From the NCBI GenBank assembly GCA_002162675.1, contig MAAE01000007.1:1-64000 (forward strand): a DNA stretch of 64,000 bases. Direction: 5' to 3'. A program made the position numbers and the translations under genes. Each line of letters starts with the position of its first letter. Positions within the stretch are counted from its first letter, which is position 1. The notes under the pieces were generated by a model. That model saw nothing but the letters and a program-made list of their open reading frames with translations, searched no databases and had not been told where the DNA came from. Source of the stretch: Colwellia sp. 39_35_sub15_T18 (GTDB lineage: Bacteria > Pseudomonadota > Gammaproteobacteria > Enterobacterales > Alteromonadaceae). This document shows positions 29,214 to 38,290 of this stretch, piece by piece.

Positions 29214-29456
29214 TTACTTTTCTTTTTTTAATTTAATAATTAAATCAATATGGGGGATCAGCTCTTCAATTTCACCAAGGTGATCCCTTAACGTTTGCCA
29301 CTGTTCTAACTCTAACTTAGCGGAATCTAATATCGCGTGCTTTAATTCTTCAACCAGAGAGTTTTCATCATCTGGTTCAATAAATTCACTGATACGTAAT
29401 AAGCTATCAATGTCGTCTTGGCTGATTATGTCTTCTTTGGTATTTATTTTAGCCAC
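29214..29456 (-). CDS. Small acidic orphan with FliM-like N-terminal motif
   Basis: An 80-residue soluble, acidic, helical protein starting at GTG with GAGGG 7 nt upstream. I do not recognise a family. Residues 10-18 (ISQDDIDSLL) closely resemble the LSQDEIDALL element that opens FliM and binds phospho-CheY, here without the rest of FliM. The remainder (LVEELKHAILDSAKLELEQW, then LGEIEELIPHIDLIIKLKKE) looks like two or three amphipathic helices. It is flanked by ndk and a repeat element. A chemotaxis or motor link is only suggested by the motif. Confidence 0.65.
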   Translation of the reverse strand: MAKINTKEDIISQDDIDSLLRISEFIEPDDENSLVEELKHAILDSAKLELEQWQTLRDHLGEIEELIPHIDLIIKLKKEK

Positions 29457-29536
29457 GATTTTGCCCTCATTGTCAGTTACTGTTAATACTCAAATATCGA
29501 AGTTTATATTAAAAAATTTGTATTTATTCAGCTGAG

Positions 29537-29647
29537 ACATATTTACCACAGAGAGCACCGAGGTGCTAACGCACTACACCAAGAATAACAAAGTCTCTGT
29601 GTAGGCTCGAAGAGCCCTCTGTGAAGCATTGCGGCTCGGTGGTGAAC
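29537..29647. repeat. Intergenic multi-hairpin element (CACAGAG type)
   Basis: About 110 bp between malic enzyme and the 80-aa orphan. It contains ACCACAGAGAGCACCGAG on the left and CTCGGTGGTGAAC on the right, GCACCGAGGTGC and GGCTCGAAGAGCC as internal hairpins, and CACAGAG pairing with two CTCTGTG copies. Elements with this CACAGAG/CTCTGTG look are common between genes in many bacteria. Only one copy is in this window. Confidence 0.5.
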
Positions 29648-29662
29648 AGTTACAAAAATTTA

Positions 29663-31348
29663 TCAACTAATACGCCGATATTGACGATATTCAGCTTGCC
29701 AAAAATTTCGCTCAATTTTAGCCTTTAACGCTTCATCTGATAGTGCCAACGCTAGTTTTTCATCAATAGCCACTTTAGCAATGGCAAAAGCAATGTCTTT
29801 GCTTAATTGTGCTATGCCTGTTAATGGCGGTAGCAACTCTCCTGCGCCGGTATTCGCTAATGGTGATGCCGCGGCGAGTGTTTCACTAGCCACTTGCAAC
29901 ATTTTATCGGTAATGCGATTAATATTAGCGGCCACAACGCCAAGGCCAATGCCTGGGAAAATATAACTATTATTACATTGGGCGATGGGAAAGCTTTTGC
30001 CTTGATATTCAACAGCGTCAAATGGGCTCCCCGTGGCCATAATAACTTGTCCACCGGTCCAGTTAATCACTTGGTTGGGTGTGGCTTCTACTTGCCTTGA
30101 AGGATTACTTAATGGGAAAATAATAGGCGTAGAGCAATGTTGTTTCATGGCTTTAATAACATCTTCACTAAATAAACCCGTTTGCCCCGAAACCCCGATG
30201 AGAATATCAGGTTTGCCGCCATGCATTACCTCTAAAAGAGAAGCGTATTCACCCTCGGTTTGCCATGACTCTAAGGCAATTTTACTTTGCACCAGTTTTT
30301 GTTGAAAATCCCTTAAACCTGTCATGCCCTGAGTAAGTAAACCAAAGCGGTCAACCATAAATACTTGACTACGCGCTTGTAATGGCGAGATCCCCTCGCT
30401 GACCATTTGAGTAATTATTTGTTCGGCAATACCGCAGCCCGCAGAGCCTGCACCAACAAAAGCGACCTTAAGTTGCGATAATTTAACCCCTAAACTGCGA
30501 CATGCCGCGAGTAAGCTGCCAACCGTTACTGATGCCGTGCCTTGAATATCATCATTAAAGCAACATATTTTATCGCGATAACGGTTTAAAAGTGGCATGG
30601 CATTGGCTTGGGCAAAGTCTTCAAATTGCAGCATGACGTGAGGCCAACGACGCTTGATGGCGGTAATGAATAAGTCTAAAAACTCATCGTACTCTGCCTG
30701 ACCAATACGTTTATGCCGTGCGCCCATATACATAGGATCATCCAATAACTTTTGATTATTAGTGCCGACATCTAACATAACGGGCAAGGTGTAAGCTGGG
30801 CTGATACCGCCACACGCGGTATATAAAGACAATTTACCAATAGGAATACCCATGCCGCCTATGCCTTGATCGCCTAAACCAAGAATACGCTCACCATCAG
30901 TCACAACAATCACTTTGACTTTGTTTTTAGTAGCATTACGTAAAATATCATCTATTTGATATCTATCTTCATAAGCAATAAATAAACCACGTGAGCTACG
31001 GTAAATATCTGAAAATTGTTCACAAGCATCGCCCACCGTTGGTGTGTAAATAATCGGCATCATTTCAGCTAAGTGGCTTTGTACTAATTTAAAAAATAAG
31101 GTTTCATTGTTATCGTGAATTGCCCGTAAATAAATATGCTTATTAATATTATTGTGAAAACAACTATATTGACGATAAGCCCGCGCTACTTGCTCATCAA
31201 TGGTTTCATATCGTGGGGGTAACAAACCGGCTAAATTAAAGTTAATACGCTCTTCTTCGTCAAAAGCGCTGCCCTTATTGAGTAGAGGAGTTTCTAGTAG
31301 TGTCGGACCCGCGTAGGGTATATATAAAGGACGCTTGCTTTGAGGCAT
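29663..31348 (-). CDS. maeA: NAD-dependent malic enzyme
   Basis: It oxidatively decarboxylates malate to pyruvate, feeding gluconeogenic growth and NADH supply. The 561 residues fit the long bacterial/eukaryotic-type MaeA/SfcA (565). The malate-binding/catalytic region includes [20 protein letters not shown] and [20 protein letters not shown]. The metal site is [20 protein letters not shown] and [20 protein letters not shown]. The NAD fold is [19 protein letters not shown] later [13 protein letters not shown] motif is also typical. I see no clear ribosome site before the ATG. It is monocistronic, between repeats. Confidence 0.95.
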   Translation of the reverse strand: MPQSKRPLYIPYAGPTLLETPLLNKGSAFDEEERINFNLAGLLPPRYETIDEQVARAYRQYSCFHNNINKHIYLRAIHDNNETLFFKLVQSHLAEMMPIIYTPTVGDACEQFSDIYRSSRGLFIAYEDRYQIDDILRNATKNKVKVIVVTDGERILGLGDQGIGGMGIPIGKLSLYTACGGISPAYTLPVMLDVGTNNQKLLDDPMYMGARHKRIGQAEYDEFLDLFITAIKRRWPHVMLQFEDFAQANAMPLLNRYRDKICCFNDDIQGTASVTVGSLLAACRSLGVKLSQLKVAFVGAGSAGCGIAEQIITQMVSEGISPLQARSQVFMVDRFGLLTQGMTGLRDFQQKLVQSKIALESWQTEGEYASLLEVMHGGKPDILIGVSGQTGLFSEDVIKAMKQHCSTPIIFPLSNPSRQVEATPNQVINWTGGQVIMATGSPFDAVEYQGKSFPIAQCNNSYIFPGIGLGVVAANINRITDKMLQVASETLAAASPLANTGAGELLPPLTGIAQLSKDIAFAIAKVAIDEKLALALSDEALKAKIERNFWQAEYRQYRRIS

Positions 31349-31548
31349 TGATGTTGGCTGCTTATGCTAGTTGATATCAACATTATGAATAATGAAAATA
31401 CATTGAATTAATAGATGGTTAGAGTATAGATGATATTTGCAGCACAGCAAAGGCTATTAACAAAGCTAATAGCGAAAACCACGGTAATTTTAGTGATAGC
31501 AGATGATCGGTGCTAACCGTTTAGTTCTAGAGGCTAATAGTGAGTCGC

Positions 31549-31761
31549 TTAATCAACTTCTTCAATCCAAGCTAGCTGAATAGCTTCAAGCACGCGCTCG
31601 CCACAGTGATTTGGATCATCATCAAAACGCTCTAAATCCTGCACCCATTGCCTAAGCTCAGTAAAATGCAATTTCATCGGATCAACATCTGGATGTAGCT
31701 CCATTAAATCAAGCGCAATTTCTAATGAGTCAATCCACTTTAATCCTAATGATGCTGCCAT
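31549..31761 (-). CDS. iscX: Fe-S cluster assembly protein IscX
   Basis: A 70-residue acidic protein of the IscX/YfhJ family, which binds iron and the desulfurase IscS and tunes Fe-S cluster assembly. Family hallmarks are LKWIDSLEIALDLMELHPDV and QWVQDLERFDDDPNHCGERV followed by LEAIQLAWIEEVD. In E. coli iscX closes the isc operon. Here no other isc gene is in the window, although ndk, rlmN and others of the same E. coli neighbourhood are near. A 47-residue CxxC peptide ends 11 bp upstream on the same strand and is probably co-transcribed. Confidence 0.95.
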   Translation of the reverse strand: MAASLGLKWIDSLEIALDLMELHPDVDPMKLHFTELRQWVQDLERFDDDPNHCGERVLEAIQLAWIEEVD

Positions 31762-31772
31762 AGTTTAGCCCG

Positions 31773-31916
31773 TTACTTAAATAATAAATGAAACCAAAAG
31801 TAGTCTATTACTAACATTAGTATAAGCCACAGTAATAGCAACCTTGCCTTTTTACAAAAAGGACAATCGGTAGACCACCACTGTTTTAACTGAGTAACAA
31901 ACGTAGTTTTATGCAT
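31773..31916 (-). CDS. 47-residue CxxC membrane peptide upstream of iscX
   Basis: Found by reading the gap upstream of iscX. ATG 31916 to TAA 31773 encodes MHKTTFVTQLKQWWSTDCPF, then CKKARLLLLWLILMLVIDYF and a short tail WFHLLFK. It has a CPFC motif (Cys18, Cys21) in a basic N-terminus and one strong membrane helix (about residues 25-46). The ribosome site is weak, which lowers confidence. It stops 11 bp before iscX on the same strand. CxxC could bind metal or be redox active; a link to iron-sulfur work is inferred from position only. Confidence 0.5.
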   Translation of the reverse strand: MHKTTFVTQLKQWWSTDCPFCKKARLLLLWLILMLVIDYFWFHLLFK

Positions 31917-31953
31917 TTTTTAAACTTGCTTAGCGAGAGATTTTTTTAATATA

Positions 31954-32003
31954 TACCCATGATACCTCAAGATGCAGAATTCATCTGGAAGTAACATGGG
32001 TAT
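31954..32003. repeat. Dispersed repeat family A, 50-bp copy
   Basis: TACCCATGATACCTCAAGAT begins the copy and AACATGGGTA ends it, so the outermost 8 bp are an inverted repeat (TACCCATG/CATGGGTA). It looks like an internally deleted version of the longer element at 17951. It lies just after the aminotransferase stop. Confidence 0.65.
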
Positions 32004-32029
32004 CAGGCTTATTTCTACCGATTTAGCTG

Positions 32030-33538
32030 TTATTGCAAGGTGAGTGTTGCAAGGCCAGTAGTCGAGCTTAATGCCTTAAAAGCATCAATACCAACATAAA
32101 CTGGTGGTGCTTCAAGTGCACTCTGCTGTTCAAAGTCACCCTTGGCAGGATTAAAACGATACTCTTTCGACCATTGGCTAATATTAGCGGTTAATGTGTT
32201 GATGGCATCAACAACAAATTTTGCCTCAGCGTTCGTGGTCGTTGGATGGAAAGAAGCACGGATCCAACCGGGTTTTTCACAATAATCACCCGCATCAATT
32301 TGTTGAGTAATTTGCTGCGAGGTATCATGATCGACATTGAGTAATATATGACCATAAGTACCGGCACACGAACAACCACCACGCGTTTGAATACCAAATT
32401 TATCATTAAGCAAACGTACCACTAAATTGTAATGCACATTAGTGATGTAAAATGACACTATGGCTAGTCGGTTGGTAACACTCGGCTCAAGCATATTAAC
32501 TTGCTGATTTTTACTCAATTCAGCCATAACAAAATCGGTTAATTCTTGCTCACGCTGGGCAATATTAGCGGTACCCATGGCATCTTTCACTTTAATGGCG
32601 AGCGCGGTGCGAATACATTGTAAAAACCCGGGTGTTCCGCCATCTTCTCGCACTTCAATATTGTTGAAAAAACTATGCTCCCCCCAAGGATTTGTCCAAG
32701 TAACCGTGCCACCGCCGGGATGGTCTGGCACTTTATTTTTATAGAGGCTTTTGTTAAAGATCAACACCCCGGAACTGCCGGGACCACCAAGAAACTTATG
32801 TGGCGAAAAGAAAATAGCGTCAAGTGCTTGTGCTTTATTCACCGGATGCATATCAATATCAACATAAGGCGCAGAGCAAGCAAAATCGACAAAGCATAAA
32901 CCGCCATGTTGATGCATCACTTCGGCTAATTGATGATAGGGGGTTTTAATACCCGTAACATTTGAGCAGGCGGTAAAAGAGCCTATTTTCATCTTGCGAT
33001 GTTCATATTTCGCTAATAGCTGTGCTAAATTTTCTAGACAAGGCAAACCCTTTTCATCACTTGCCACAATTTCTAAAGTGATATCGCATTCATACCAAGT
33101 GGTTTGATTAGAATGGTGTTCCATCTGGGTGATAAACACTACCGGCTTGTCTTCGTCACTAAAGCTGACTTGCTTTGCCATGCGTTCAGGAATACGCAAT
33201 CCTAAAATACGCTGAAATTTGTTAACCACATCCGTCATGCCTGCGCCAGAGGTGATTAAAATGTCGTTATCACAGGCATTAACATGATGTTTAATCACTT
33301 TTTGCGCATCATGATAGGCATGAGTCATTGTGCTGCCCGTTAAATTAGTTTCGGTGTGCGTATTGGCAACATAAGGACCCAGCGTATGGCTGATATAAGT
33401 TTCTATCGGTTGGTATAAACGCCCGCTTGCCGTCCAATCAGCATAGATAATAGCTTGTTGTTTACCGTTAATTTTGTGCTCAAGATCTTGGCCAATAATA
33501 TGCTCTCGAAATTGTGAAAAATATTGTTCTAACGACAT
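32030..33538 (-). CDS. Class V aminotransferase-fold PLP enzyme
   Basis: A 502-residue PLP enzyme of the cysteine desulfurase/selenocysteine lyase fold. The cofactor lysine is in FFSPHKFLGGPGSSGVLIF (near 245), the PLP-ring aspartate in GGLCFVDFACSAPYV, and a cysteine-bearing active-site loop reads TRGGCSCAGTYGHI (near 390). The family includes desulfurases, kynureninase-like and other lyases, and I cannot tell the substrate. GAGGATAGC precedes the ATG. It lies 80 bp downstream of an Lrp-type regulator on the same strand, suggesting an amino-acid substrate under its control (inference). It is not part of an isc or suf cluster. Confidence 0.88.
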   Translation of the reverse strand: MSLEQYFSQFREHIIGQDLEHKINGKQQAIIYADWTASGRLYQPIETYISHTLGPYVANTHTETNLTGSTMTHAYHDAQKVIKHHVNACDNDILITSGAGMTDVVNKFQRILGLRIPERMAKQVSFSDEDKPVVFITQMEHHSNQTTWYECDITLEIVASDEKGLPCLENLAQLLAKYEHRKMKIGSFTACSNVTGIKTPYHQLAEVMHQHGGLCFVDFACSAPYVDIDMHPVNKAQALDAIFFSPHKFLGGPGSSGVLIFNKSLYKNKVPDHPGGGTVTWTNPWGEHSFFNNIEVREDGGTPGFLQCIRTALAIKVKDAMGTANIAQREQELTDFVMAELSKNQQVNMLEPSVTNRLAIVSFYITNVHYNLVVRLLNDKFGIQTRGGCSCAGTYGHILLNVDHDTSQQITQQIDAGDYCEKPGWIRASFHPTTTNAEAKFVVDAINTLTANISQWSKEYRFNPAKGDFEQQSALEAPPVYVGIDAFKALSSTTGLATLTLQ

Positions 33539-33618
33539 AGTGCTATCCTCTTCATACCTTGCGTTTTAACAGGGCTAAAAGCGTAAATAAAAAGCGCGAA
33601 TAAATTCCCGCCTACCGG

Positions 33619-34089
33619 TTAAATATCAGCAAGAGGTAATGGCAACTCAGTAGAGCGCTTTATCTCTTCCATGGCAAAACTAGAGGTTACATCGGTCAAG
33701 CTAGTGGCTTGAATAAAGCGTTGATAGAAGGCATCGTAACTGGCGATGTCTTTTACCACGACGCGCAGCAAATAATCATATTCACCACTCATGCGATAAA
33801 AATCGACCACTTCTGGAAATGCTGAGACCGTGGTCGAAAACTGCGTCAGCCAATCGTTATCATGCTTACTGGTTTTCACTTGCACAAACACCGACACGCT
33901 TAAATCGAGTAATTTAGCATCCAGCAAAGCCACCTTACCTTTAATAATGCCACTTTTCTCTAGTTTTTGTAGACGGCGCCAACAAGGTGTTTTGGTTAAT
34001 CCAACACGCTTGGCTAACTCATCAATGGCAATACTAGCATCACGCTGCAAAATAGCAATAAGCCGCAAATCTATATCATTTAAGTGCAT
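33619..34089 (-). CDS. Lrp/AsnC family transcriptional regulator
   Basis: A 156-residue feast/famine regulator. The N-terminal HTH (LNDIDLRLIAILQRDASIAI then DELAKRVGLTKTPCWRRLQK) is followed by the RAM/AsnC effector domain (VDFYRMSGEYDYLLRVVVKD). Such proteins sense amino acids and usually act on adjacent genes. The class V aminotransferase lies just downstream on the same strand. Length and motifs are standard, and the effector is unknown. Confidence 0.93.
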   Translation of the reverse strand: MHLNDIDLRLIAILQRDASIAIDELAKRVGLTKTPCWRRLQKLEKSGIIKGKVALLDAKLLDLSVSVFVQVKTSKHDNDWLTQFSTTVSAFPEVVDFYRMSGEYDYLLRVVVKDIASYDAFYQRFIQATSLTDVTSSFAMEEIKRSTELPLPLADI

Positions 34090-34242
34090 TTTGTTTTATT
34101 TATTAGCTTTTATTTAGAATAAAATACCCACACAGTTCAAAAAGCAAATATTCAGGAAAGACATTTGCAAAAATAATGTAATAGAGAAATTTAGTTTTTG
34201 AAAAAATCGCTAAAATAATTAAAAAAAGTGAAAAAAGTACTA

Positions 34243-34261
34243 AAAGCGCGAATAAATTCCC
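34243..34261. repeat. 19-bp direct repeat near the lrp-type gene
   Basis: AAAGCGCGAATAAATTCCC occurs identically here and at 33591-33609, with TTAAATAT following both after about 10-11 bp. The first copy overlaps the 3' end of the Lrp-type gene region and the second lies upstream of it. It may be a remnant of a duplication or a pair of binding sites. Nothing else is recognisable in 34090-34311, which is AT-rich. Confidence 0.5.
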
Positions 34262-34311
34262 ATTTAGGCATTAAATATAGAAAGGTTATTTGATAGAAAG
34301 CGATAGAAAAC

Positions 34312-34337
34312 AAAAAACTCGCCGTGGCGAGTTTTTT
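34312..34337 (-). terminator. Strong terminator downstream of dcp
   Basis: AAAAAACTCGCC and GGCGAGTTTTTT form a 12-bp perfect inverted repeat around GT. It works on either strand; its place 117 bp after the dcp stop suggests it ends the dcp message after a family B hairpin. Confidence 0.85.
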
Positions 34338-34356
34338 AAAAATAAATATTCAACTT

Positions 34357-34447
34357 AAAACTGTAGGGTTCAAGTTGAAAGAAAAAGCACGGAGTTGACG
34401 CTAGTCAATGAGTACTTTTGATGCATAAATTGAGTCATACAGTAAAA
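34357..34447. repeat. Family B hairpin element, copy 3
   Basis: The core TTGACGCTAGTCAA (34395-34408) sits inside GCACGGAG ... TGAGTACTTTTGATGC, immediately after the dcp stop. It shares flanks with copies 1 and 2. The core stem matches copy 2, with a different loop. Confidence 0.65.
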
Positions 34448-34453
34448 AGGTGA

Positions 34454-36700
34454 CTATTTTGTAACGGGAAAGCCTCGATCACGCATTAATGCCTTCACAT
34501 CAGCATCACGACCTCTAAAAGCGCGATAGGCTTCAGCGGGATCAACGGCATTACGGACGCTAAATAAATGCTCAACTAATTTAGCCGCAACGTCTTTATC
34601 ATAAAAGCCGCCATCCGATTGTGCAAAAGCTTCAGCAGCATCTGCCGTTAAGACTTCTGCCCACATATAGCCATAGTAACTTGATGCATAACCTTCACTA
34701 CTAAAAATATGACCAAACTGTGTTGAGCGATGGCGCATGACTATTTGCTCAGGCATATTTAACGCAGCTAAGGTGTCACGCTCAAATTTTTGTGCGTCGA
34801 TACCGGTAGGATCTACCGTATGGAACTTCATATCAACGAGCGCTGACGCTAAATACTCAGTGGTTTTAAAACCTTGATTAAAGGTTGCTGCTTGTTTAAT
34901 TTTGGCAATTAAATCAGCAGGCATAGGTTTGCCCGTTTGGTAATGTACTAAATAGTTATTGATGACCTCATCGGTGGCTAGCCAGTGCTCTAGTAATTGT
35001 GATTGAAATTCAGTGTAATCACGCACACCGCCATTAAGGGTAGGATAAGCCACTTTTGATGATAAGAAATGCAACGCATGACCAAACTCATGGAAGTAGG
35101 TTTCAGCGTCAGACCATGAAATCAACGTAGGTTGACCAGCAACGCCTTTACTAAAATTAGAGTTGTTTGATGAAAGAACATTTTTCTTGCCGTCAAAGGT
35201 GGTGAAACTACGGTAAGTGGTTGCCCACGCACCAGAGCGTTTACCTTTACGTGCAAAGGGGTCTAAATACCATAAACCAATATGCTTATTTGATGTTTTA
35301 TCGGTGACTTCCCAGACACGCACATCGGTATTAAATACCGGTACTGAGCCATCGGTAATTTCACTAAATTCAAAATTGAATAAACGTCCCGCGACATAAA
35401 ACATCGCTTCACGTAATTTATTTAATTGTAAGTATTGTTTTACTTCATCAGAGTCTAAATTGTATTTGTCTTTACGTACTTGCTCGGCATAAAAACGGTA
35501 ATCCCACGGTTCAATTTTTTCAATGCCGTCTTGCACTTTACCAATGGCAAGCATGTCGACCACTTCTTCATCAACACGGGCAATGGCTGCTGGCCATACA
35601 CCTTCCATCAAGGCAATAGCATTGTCAGGTGATTTAGCCATTCGATCTTCTAAACGCCAAGAAGCATAGTTTTTATAACCTAATAAACCGACACGTTCAT
35701 GACGAAGCTGGAGAATTTCGGCAATAATGGCGTTATTATCAAATTCATCGCCGTTGTTGCCGCGGTTATAATAGCTATGCCACACTTGCTGGCGAAGTTT
35801 ACGCTCTGTTGAATACGTTAAAAAGGGAGCCATTGATGAGCGAGTATTGGTAATCGCCCATTCACCTTGATGATCACGCGCTGTTGCGGAAGCAGCGGCA
35901 GCGGCAATAATAGACTCGGTTAAACCACCGAGCTGCTTTTTAGATAAATATAAAACGTAGCTTTCTTCATCCGCTAAAACATTATTACCAAACTTAGTGT
36001 GCAGCTGTGCTAAACGTTGATTGATGTCGGCATAGCGTTTTTTATCTTCACCATTTAAAGTGGCGCCATTGCGAGCAAAACCCTGATAAGTTAATTGTAC
36101 TAACCGTTGTTGCTCTGAGCTTAGTGCGTTAACTTCATCACTGTTATAAACCGCTTGCACACGAGCAAACAACGCTGCATTTTGATTTATTTTAGAGAAA
36201 AAAGCGGACAGTTTCGGCGCCATTTCAGCTTGAATTTCACGAAATTGTGGCGAAGACTGGTTTGAACTCCATATACCCCAATAAGTAAAGACACGCGCTA
36301 AATCATAGCCCGTTTTTTCCATCGCAACAATGGTGTTTTCAAAGGTAGGCGCTACAGTGCTATTGGCAATGGCATCAATTTCAGCAAGGTTAATTTTCAT
36401 GCCTGCTTCTATGGCAGGAATTAAACCAATAAGTGCAACTTGGTCAAACGCGGGCACACCTTGATAAGGCCCTTGCCATTGAGCCAGTAACAAGGCTTTG
36501 GCTTGTTCAACGTCGTTATTATTCGCAGCAAGGTTCGCTGTAAGGTTCGCAGCAACTTTTGTTGCCGCACCATCTGATTTAGCGGCAGTATCTTCAACAG
36601 GGCTGTTTTCAGCTGTACTGTTTTCAACCGTAGCATTATCACTAGAGCAAGCCATTAACAGGCTTGATAGTAACAATGTCGATAATAGTGTTTTTTTCAT
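34454..36700 (-). CDS. dcp: M3 family peptidyl-dipeptidase (Dcp-like), lipoprotein
   Basis: A zinc metallopeptidase of 748 residues that would remove C-terminal dipeptides or degrade oligopeptides. The HExxH site is YFHEFGHALHFL (near 500) and the third ligand region is around YTEFQSQLLEHWL. It has a lipoprotein signal (LLMACSS, Cys18) followed by a Thr/Asn/Ala-rich spacer, so it is probably anchored in the envelope, unlike cytoplasmic E. coli Dcp (681 residues). AGAGA precedes the ATG. It is monocistronic between its terminator (34312) and glrR. Confidence 0.92.
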   Translation of the reverse strand: MKKTLLSTLLLSSLLMACSSDNATVENSTAENSPVEDTAAKSDGAATKVAANLTANLAANNNDVEQAKALLLAQWQGPYQGVPAFDQVALIGLIPAIEAGMKINLAEIDAIANSTVAPTFENTIVAMEKTGYDLARVFTYWGIWSSNQSSPQFREIQAEMAPKLSAFFSKINQNAALFARVQAVYNSDEVNALSSEQQRLVQLTYQGFARNGATLNGEDKKRYADINQRLAQLHTKFGNNVLADEESYVLYLSKKQLGGLTESIIAAAAASATARDHQGEWAITNTRSSMAPFLTYSTERKLRQQVWHSYYNRGNNGDEFDNNAIIAEILQLRHERVGLLGYKNYASWRLEDRMAKSPDNAIALMEGVWPAAIARVDEEVVDMLAIGKVQDGIEKIEPWDYRFYAEQVRKDKYNLDSDEVKQYLQLNKLREAMFYVAGRLFNFEFSEITDGSVPVFNTDVRVWEVTDKTSNKHIGLWYLDPFARKGKRSGAWATTYRSFTTFDGKKNVLSSNNSNFSKGVAGQPTLISWSDAETYFHEFGHALHFLSSKVAYPTLNGGVRDYTEFQSQLLEHWLATDEVINNYLVHYQTGKPMPADLIAKIKQAATFNQGFKTTEYLASALVDMKFHTVDPTGIDAQKFERDTLAALNMPEQIVMRHRSTQFGHIFSSEGYASSYYGYMWAEVLTADAAEAFAQSDGGFYDKDVAAKLVEHLFSVRNAVDPAEAYRAFRGRDADVKALMRDRGFPVTK

Positions 36701-36898
36701 AGTGTATCTCTAGCTAGCGTGTTAACGATTTCAATAGTGATATTTTTAGTTAAGCAAAAATCACCTCCATTGAGTTAACATTACATTAACAAGTATTACT
36801 TGATAAAGAAATGGCTAGTGATGACATTCACCTTAAATTATCTGCCATTGGCCTCATAGCCATGATACCTCAGACTTTAGCTAGAGTTTTTTAACAAG

Positions 36899-38290
36899 TT
36901 AATCTTCCCGAAATGCCTCTGCCGTTAAGTGATGGCGATTTAACAGCTTGTAGAACTCAGTGCGATTACGTTGAGCAATTCTGGCCGCATGGGAAACATT
37001 TCCTGCGGTGAGTTTCAGTAATTTGGCTAGATAATTTCGCTCAAATTCATCTTTAGCCTGCTGAAAAGAGAGTAGTGGGCTGCTGTCTTCACGCAGGGCA
37101 TTTTTAACCAAACTAGCGACAATAATACTTTCTGTAGACAGTGCGACACTTTGTTCAACCACATTTTGTAATTGCCGCACATTACCCGGCCAAGGTGCAG
37201 CAATTAAAACCTCCATCGCTTCTTGCGAAAAGCCCTTAATATCTAAGGTAGTTTGCTGATTACTACCATTAAGAAAATGTTGCGCCAGTAAGGGAATATC
37301 TTCTCTACGTTCGGCCAGTGTCGGTAATTCTAATTCAACAACGTTGAGCCGATAATATAAATCTTCTCGAAAGGTTTTATCTTTAATGGCTTGTTGCAAA
37401 TTTTTATGGGTGGCTGATATTATTCTGACATCAATTTTCACTGATTGAGTACTGCCGACAGGACGCACTTCTTTTTCTTGCAATGCCCTTAATAGCTTAA
37501 CCTGAAAACTCATTGGCATGTCGCCAATTTCGTCTAAAAATAAAGTACCGCCCTGACTTGCTTGCAACAGACCTTGATGATTTTTTTCAGCGCCGGTAAA
37601 AGCACCTTTAACATGGCCAAATAATTCAGACTCTAATAACTGCTCTGGAATTGCTGCGCAGTTGATTGCCGTAAAGGCTTTTTTTGCACGAGGACTCGCT
37701 TGATGAATGGCTTGGGCTAACAGCTCTTTACCGGTGCCACTTTCGCTATAAATCAATAAGCTAAAGTCACTTTGTGCCACCTGTTTAGTTTGCTGCAGTA
37801 AGGATTCCATGATGGTGCTGCGGCTAATGATTTTTGTTCGCCATAACGCTTGTTGATCATTGCTACTTTGATTTGAGGGTTGCAACCGAATCGCTTGCTC
37901 TACGGTTTCTAATAACTGCTGGCTTTCAAATGGCTTAGTCAAAAAGCTAAAAACACCTTGTTTGGTAGCATTAATTGCATCGGGAATGGTGCCGTGCGCG
38001 GTCATAATAATTACGGGTAAATTAGGAGATTGTTGGCGAATTTGCTCAAACAATGCCATGCCATCCATGCCTTCCATGCGTAGATCGCTGATCACCAACT
38101 GAGGATGAAAACTTTTTAGCATTCCCAAAGCCATCTTAGCATTGGCGGCTGACTCAACAGTATAGCCTGCCGCAGACAAACGAATACCTAATAAACGCAG
38201 TAAAGCGGGATCATCATCAACAATCAATATTTTGTCTTGATGCACGCGGTTTGTTGATTGCTCTGCTAATGTCATTATGCTATTGCCCAT
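36899..38290 (-). CDS. glrR: Sigma-54 dependent response regulator GlrR
   Basis: A 463-residue NtrC-family regulator. The receiver domain has ILIVDDDPALLRLL, phosphoacceptor Asp in LVISDLRMEGMDG, and Lys in FLTKPFE. The AAA+ domain has Walker A YSESGTGKELLAQAIH, the sigma-54 contact GAFTGA in GHVKGAFTGAEKNHQ, and Walker B GGTLFLDEIGDM. The Fis-type HTH ends the chain (GNVSHAARIAQRNRTEFYKL). Order with qseG and glrK and overlapping starts identify it as GlrR (QseF/YfhA). Two TGTC-N10-GACA type sites near 40600-40732 fit its known operator. Confidence 0.95.
   Translation of the reverse strand: MGNSIMTLAEQSTNRVHQDKILIVDDDPALLRLLGIRLSAAGYTVESAANAKMALGMLKSFHPQLVISDLRMEGMDGMALFEQIRQQSPNLPVIIMTAHGTIPDAINATKQGVFSFLTKPFESQQLLETVEQAIRLQPSNQSSNDQQALWRTKIISRSTIMESLLQQTKQVAQSDFSLLIYSESGTGKELLAQAIHQASPRAKKAFTAINCAAIPEQLLESELFGHVKGAFTGAEKNHQGLLQASQGGTLFLDEIGDMPMSFQVKLLRALQEKEVRPVGSTQSVKIDVRIISATHKNLQQAIKDKTFREDLYYRLNVVELELPTLAERREDIPLLAQHFLNGSNQQTTLDIKGFSQEAMEVLIAAPWPGNVRQLQNVVEQSVALSTESIIVASLVKNALREDSSPLLSFQQAKDEFERNYLAKLLKLTAGNVSHAARIAQRNRTEFYKLLNRHHLTAEAFRED

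Noticed and set aside
32030-33538. Calling the class V enzyme IscS or SufS because iscX is near
   Set aside because: It is about 100 residues longer than IscS/SufS, lacks an isc or suf context, and a repeat and a small gene separate it from iscX.
36858-36880. A further family A copy near 36865
   Set aside because: Only about 17 bases match (GCCATGATACCTCAGAC) and no second end is visible, too little for a separate call.
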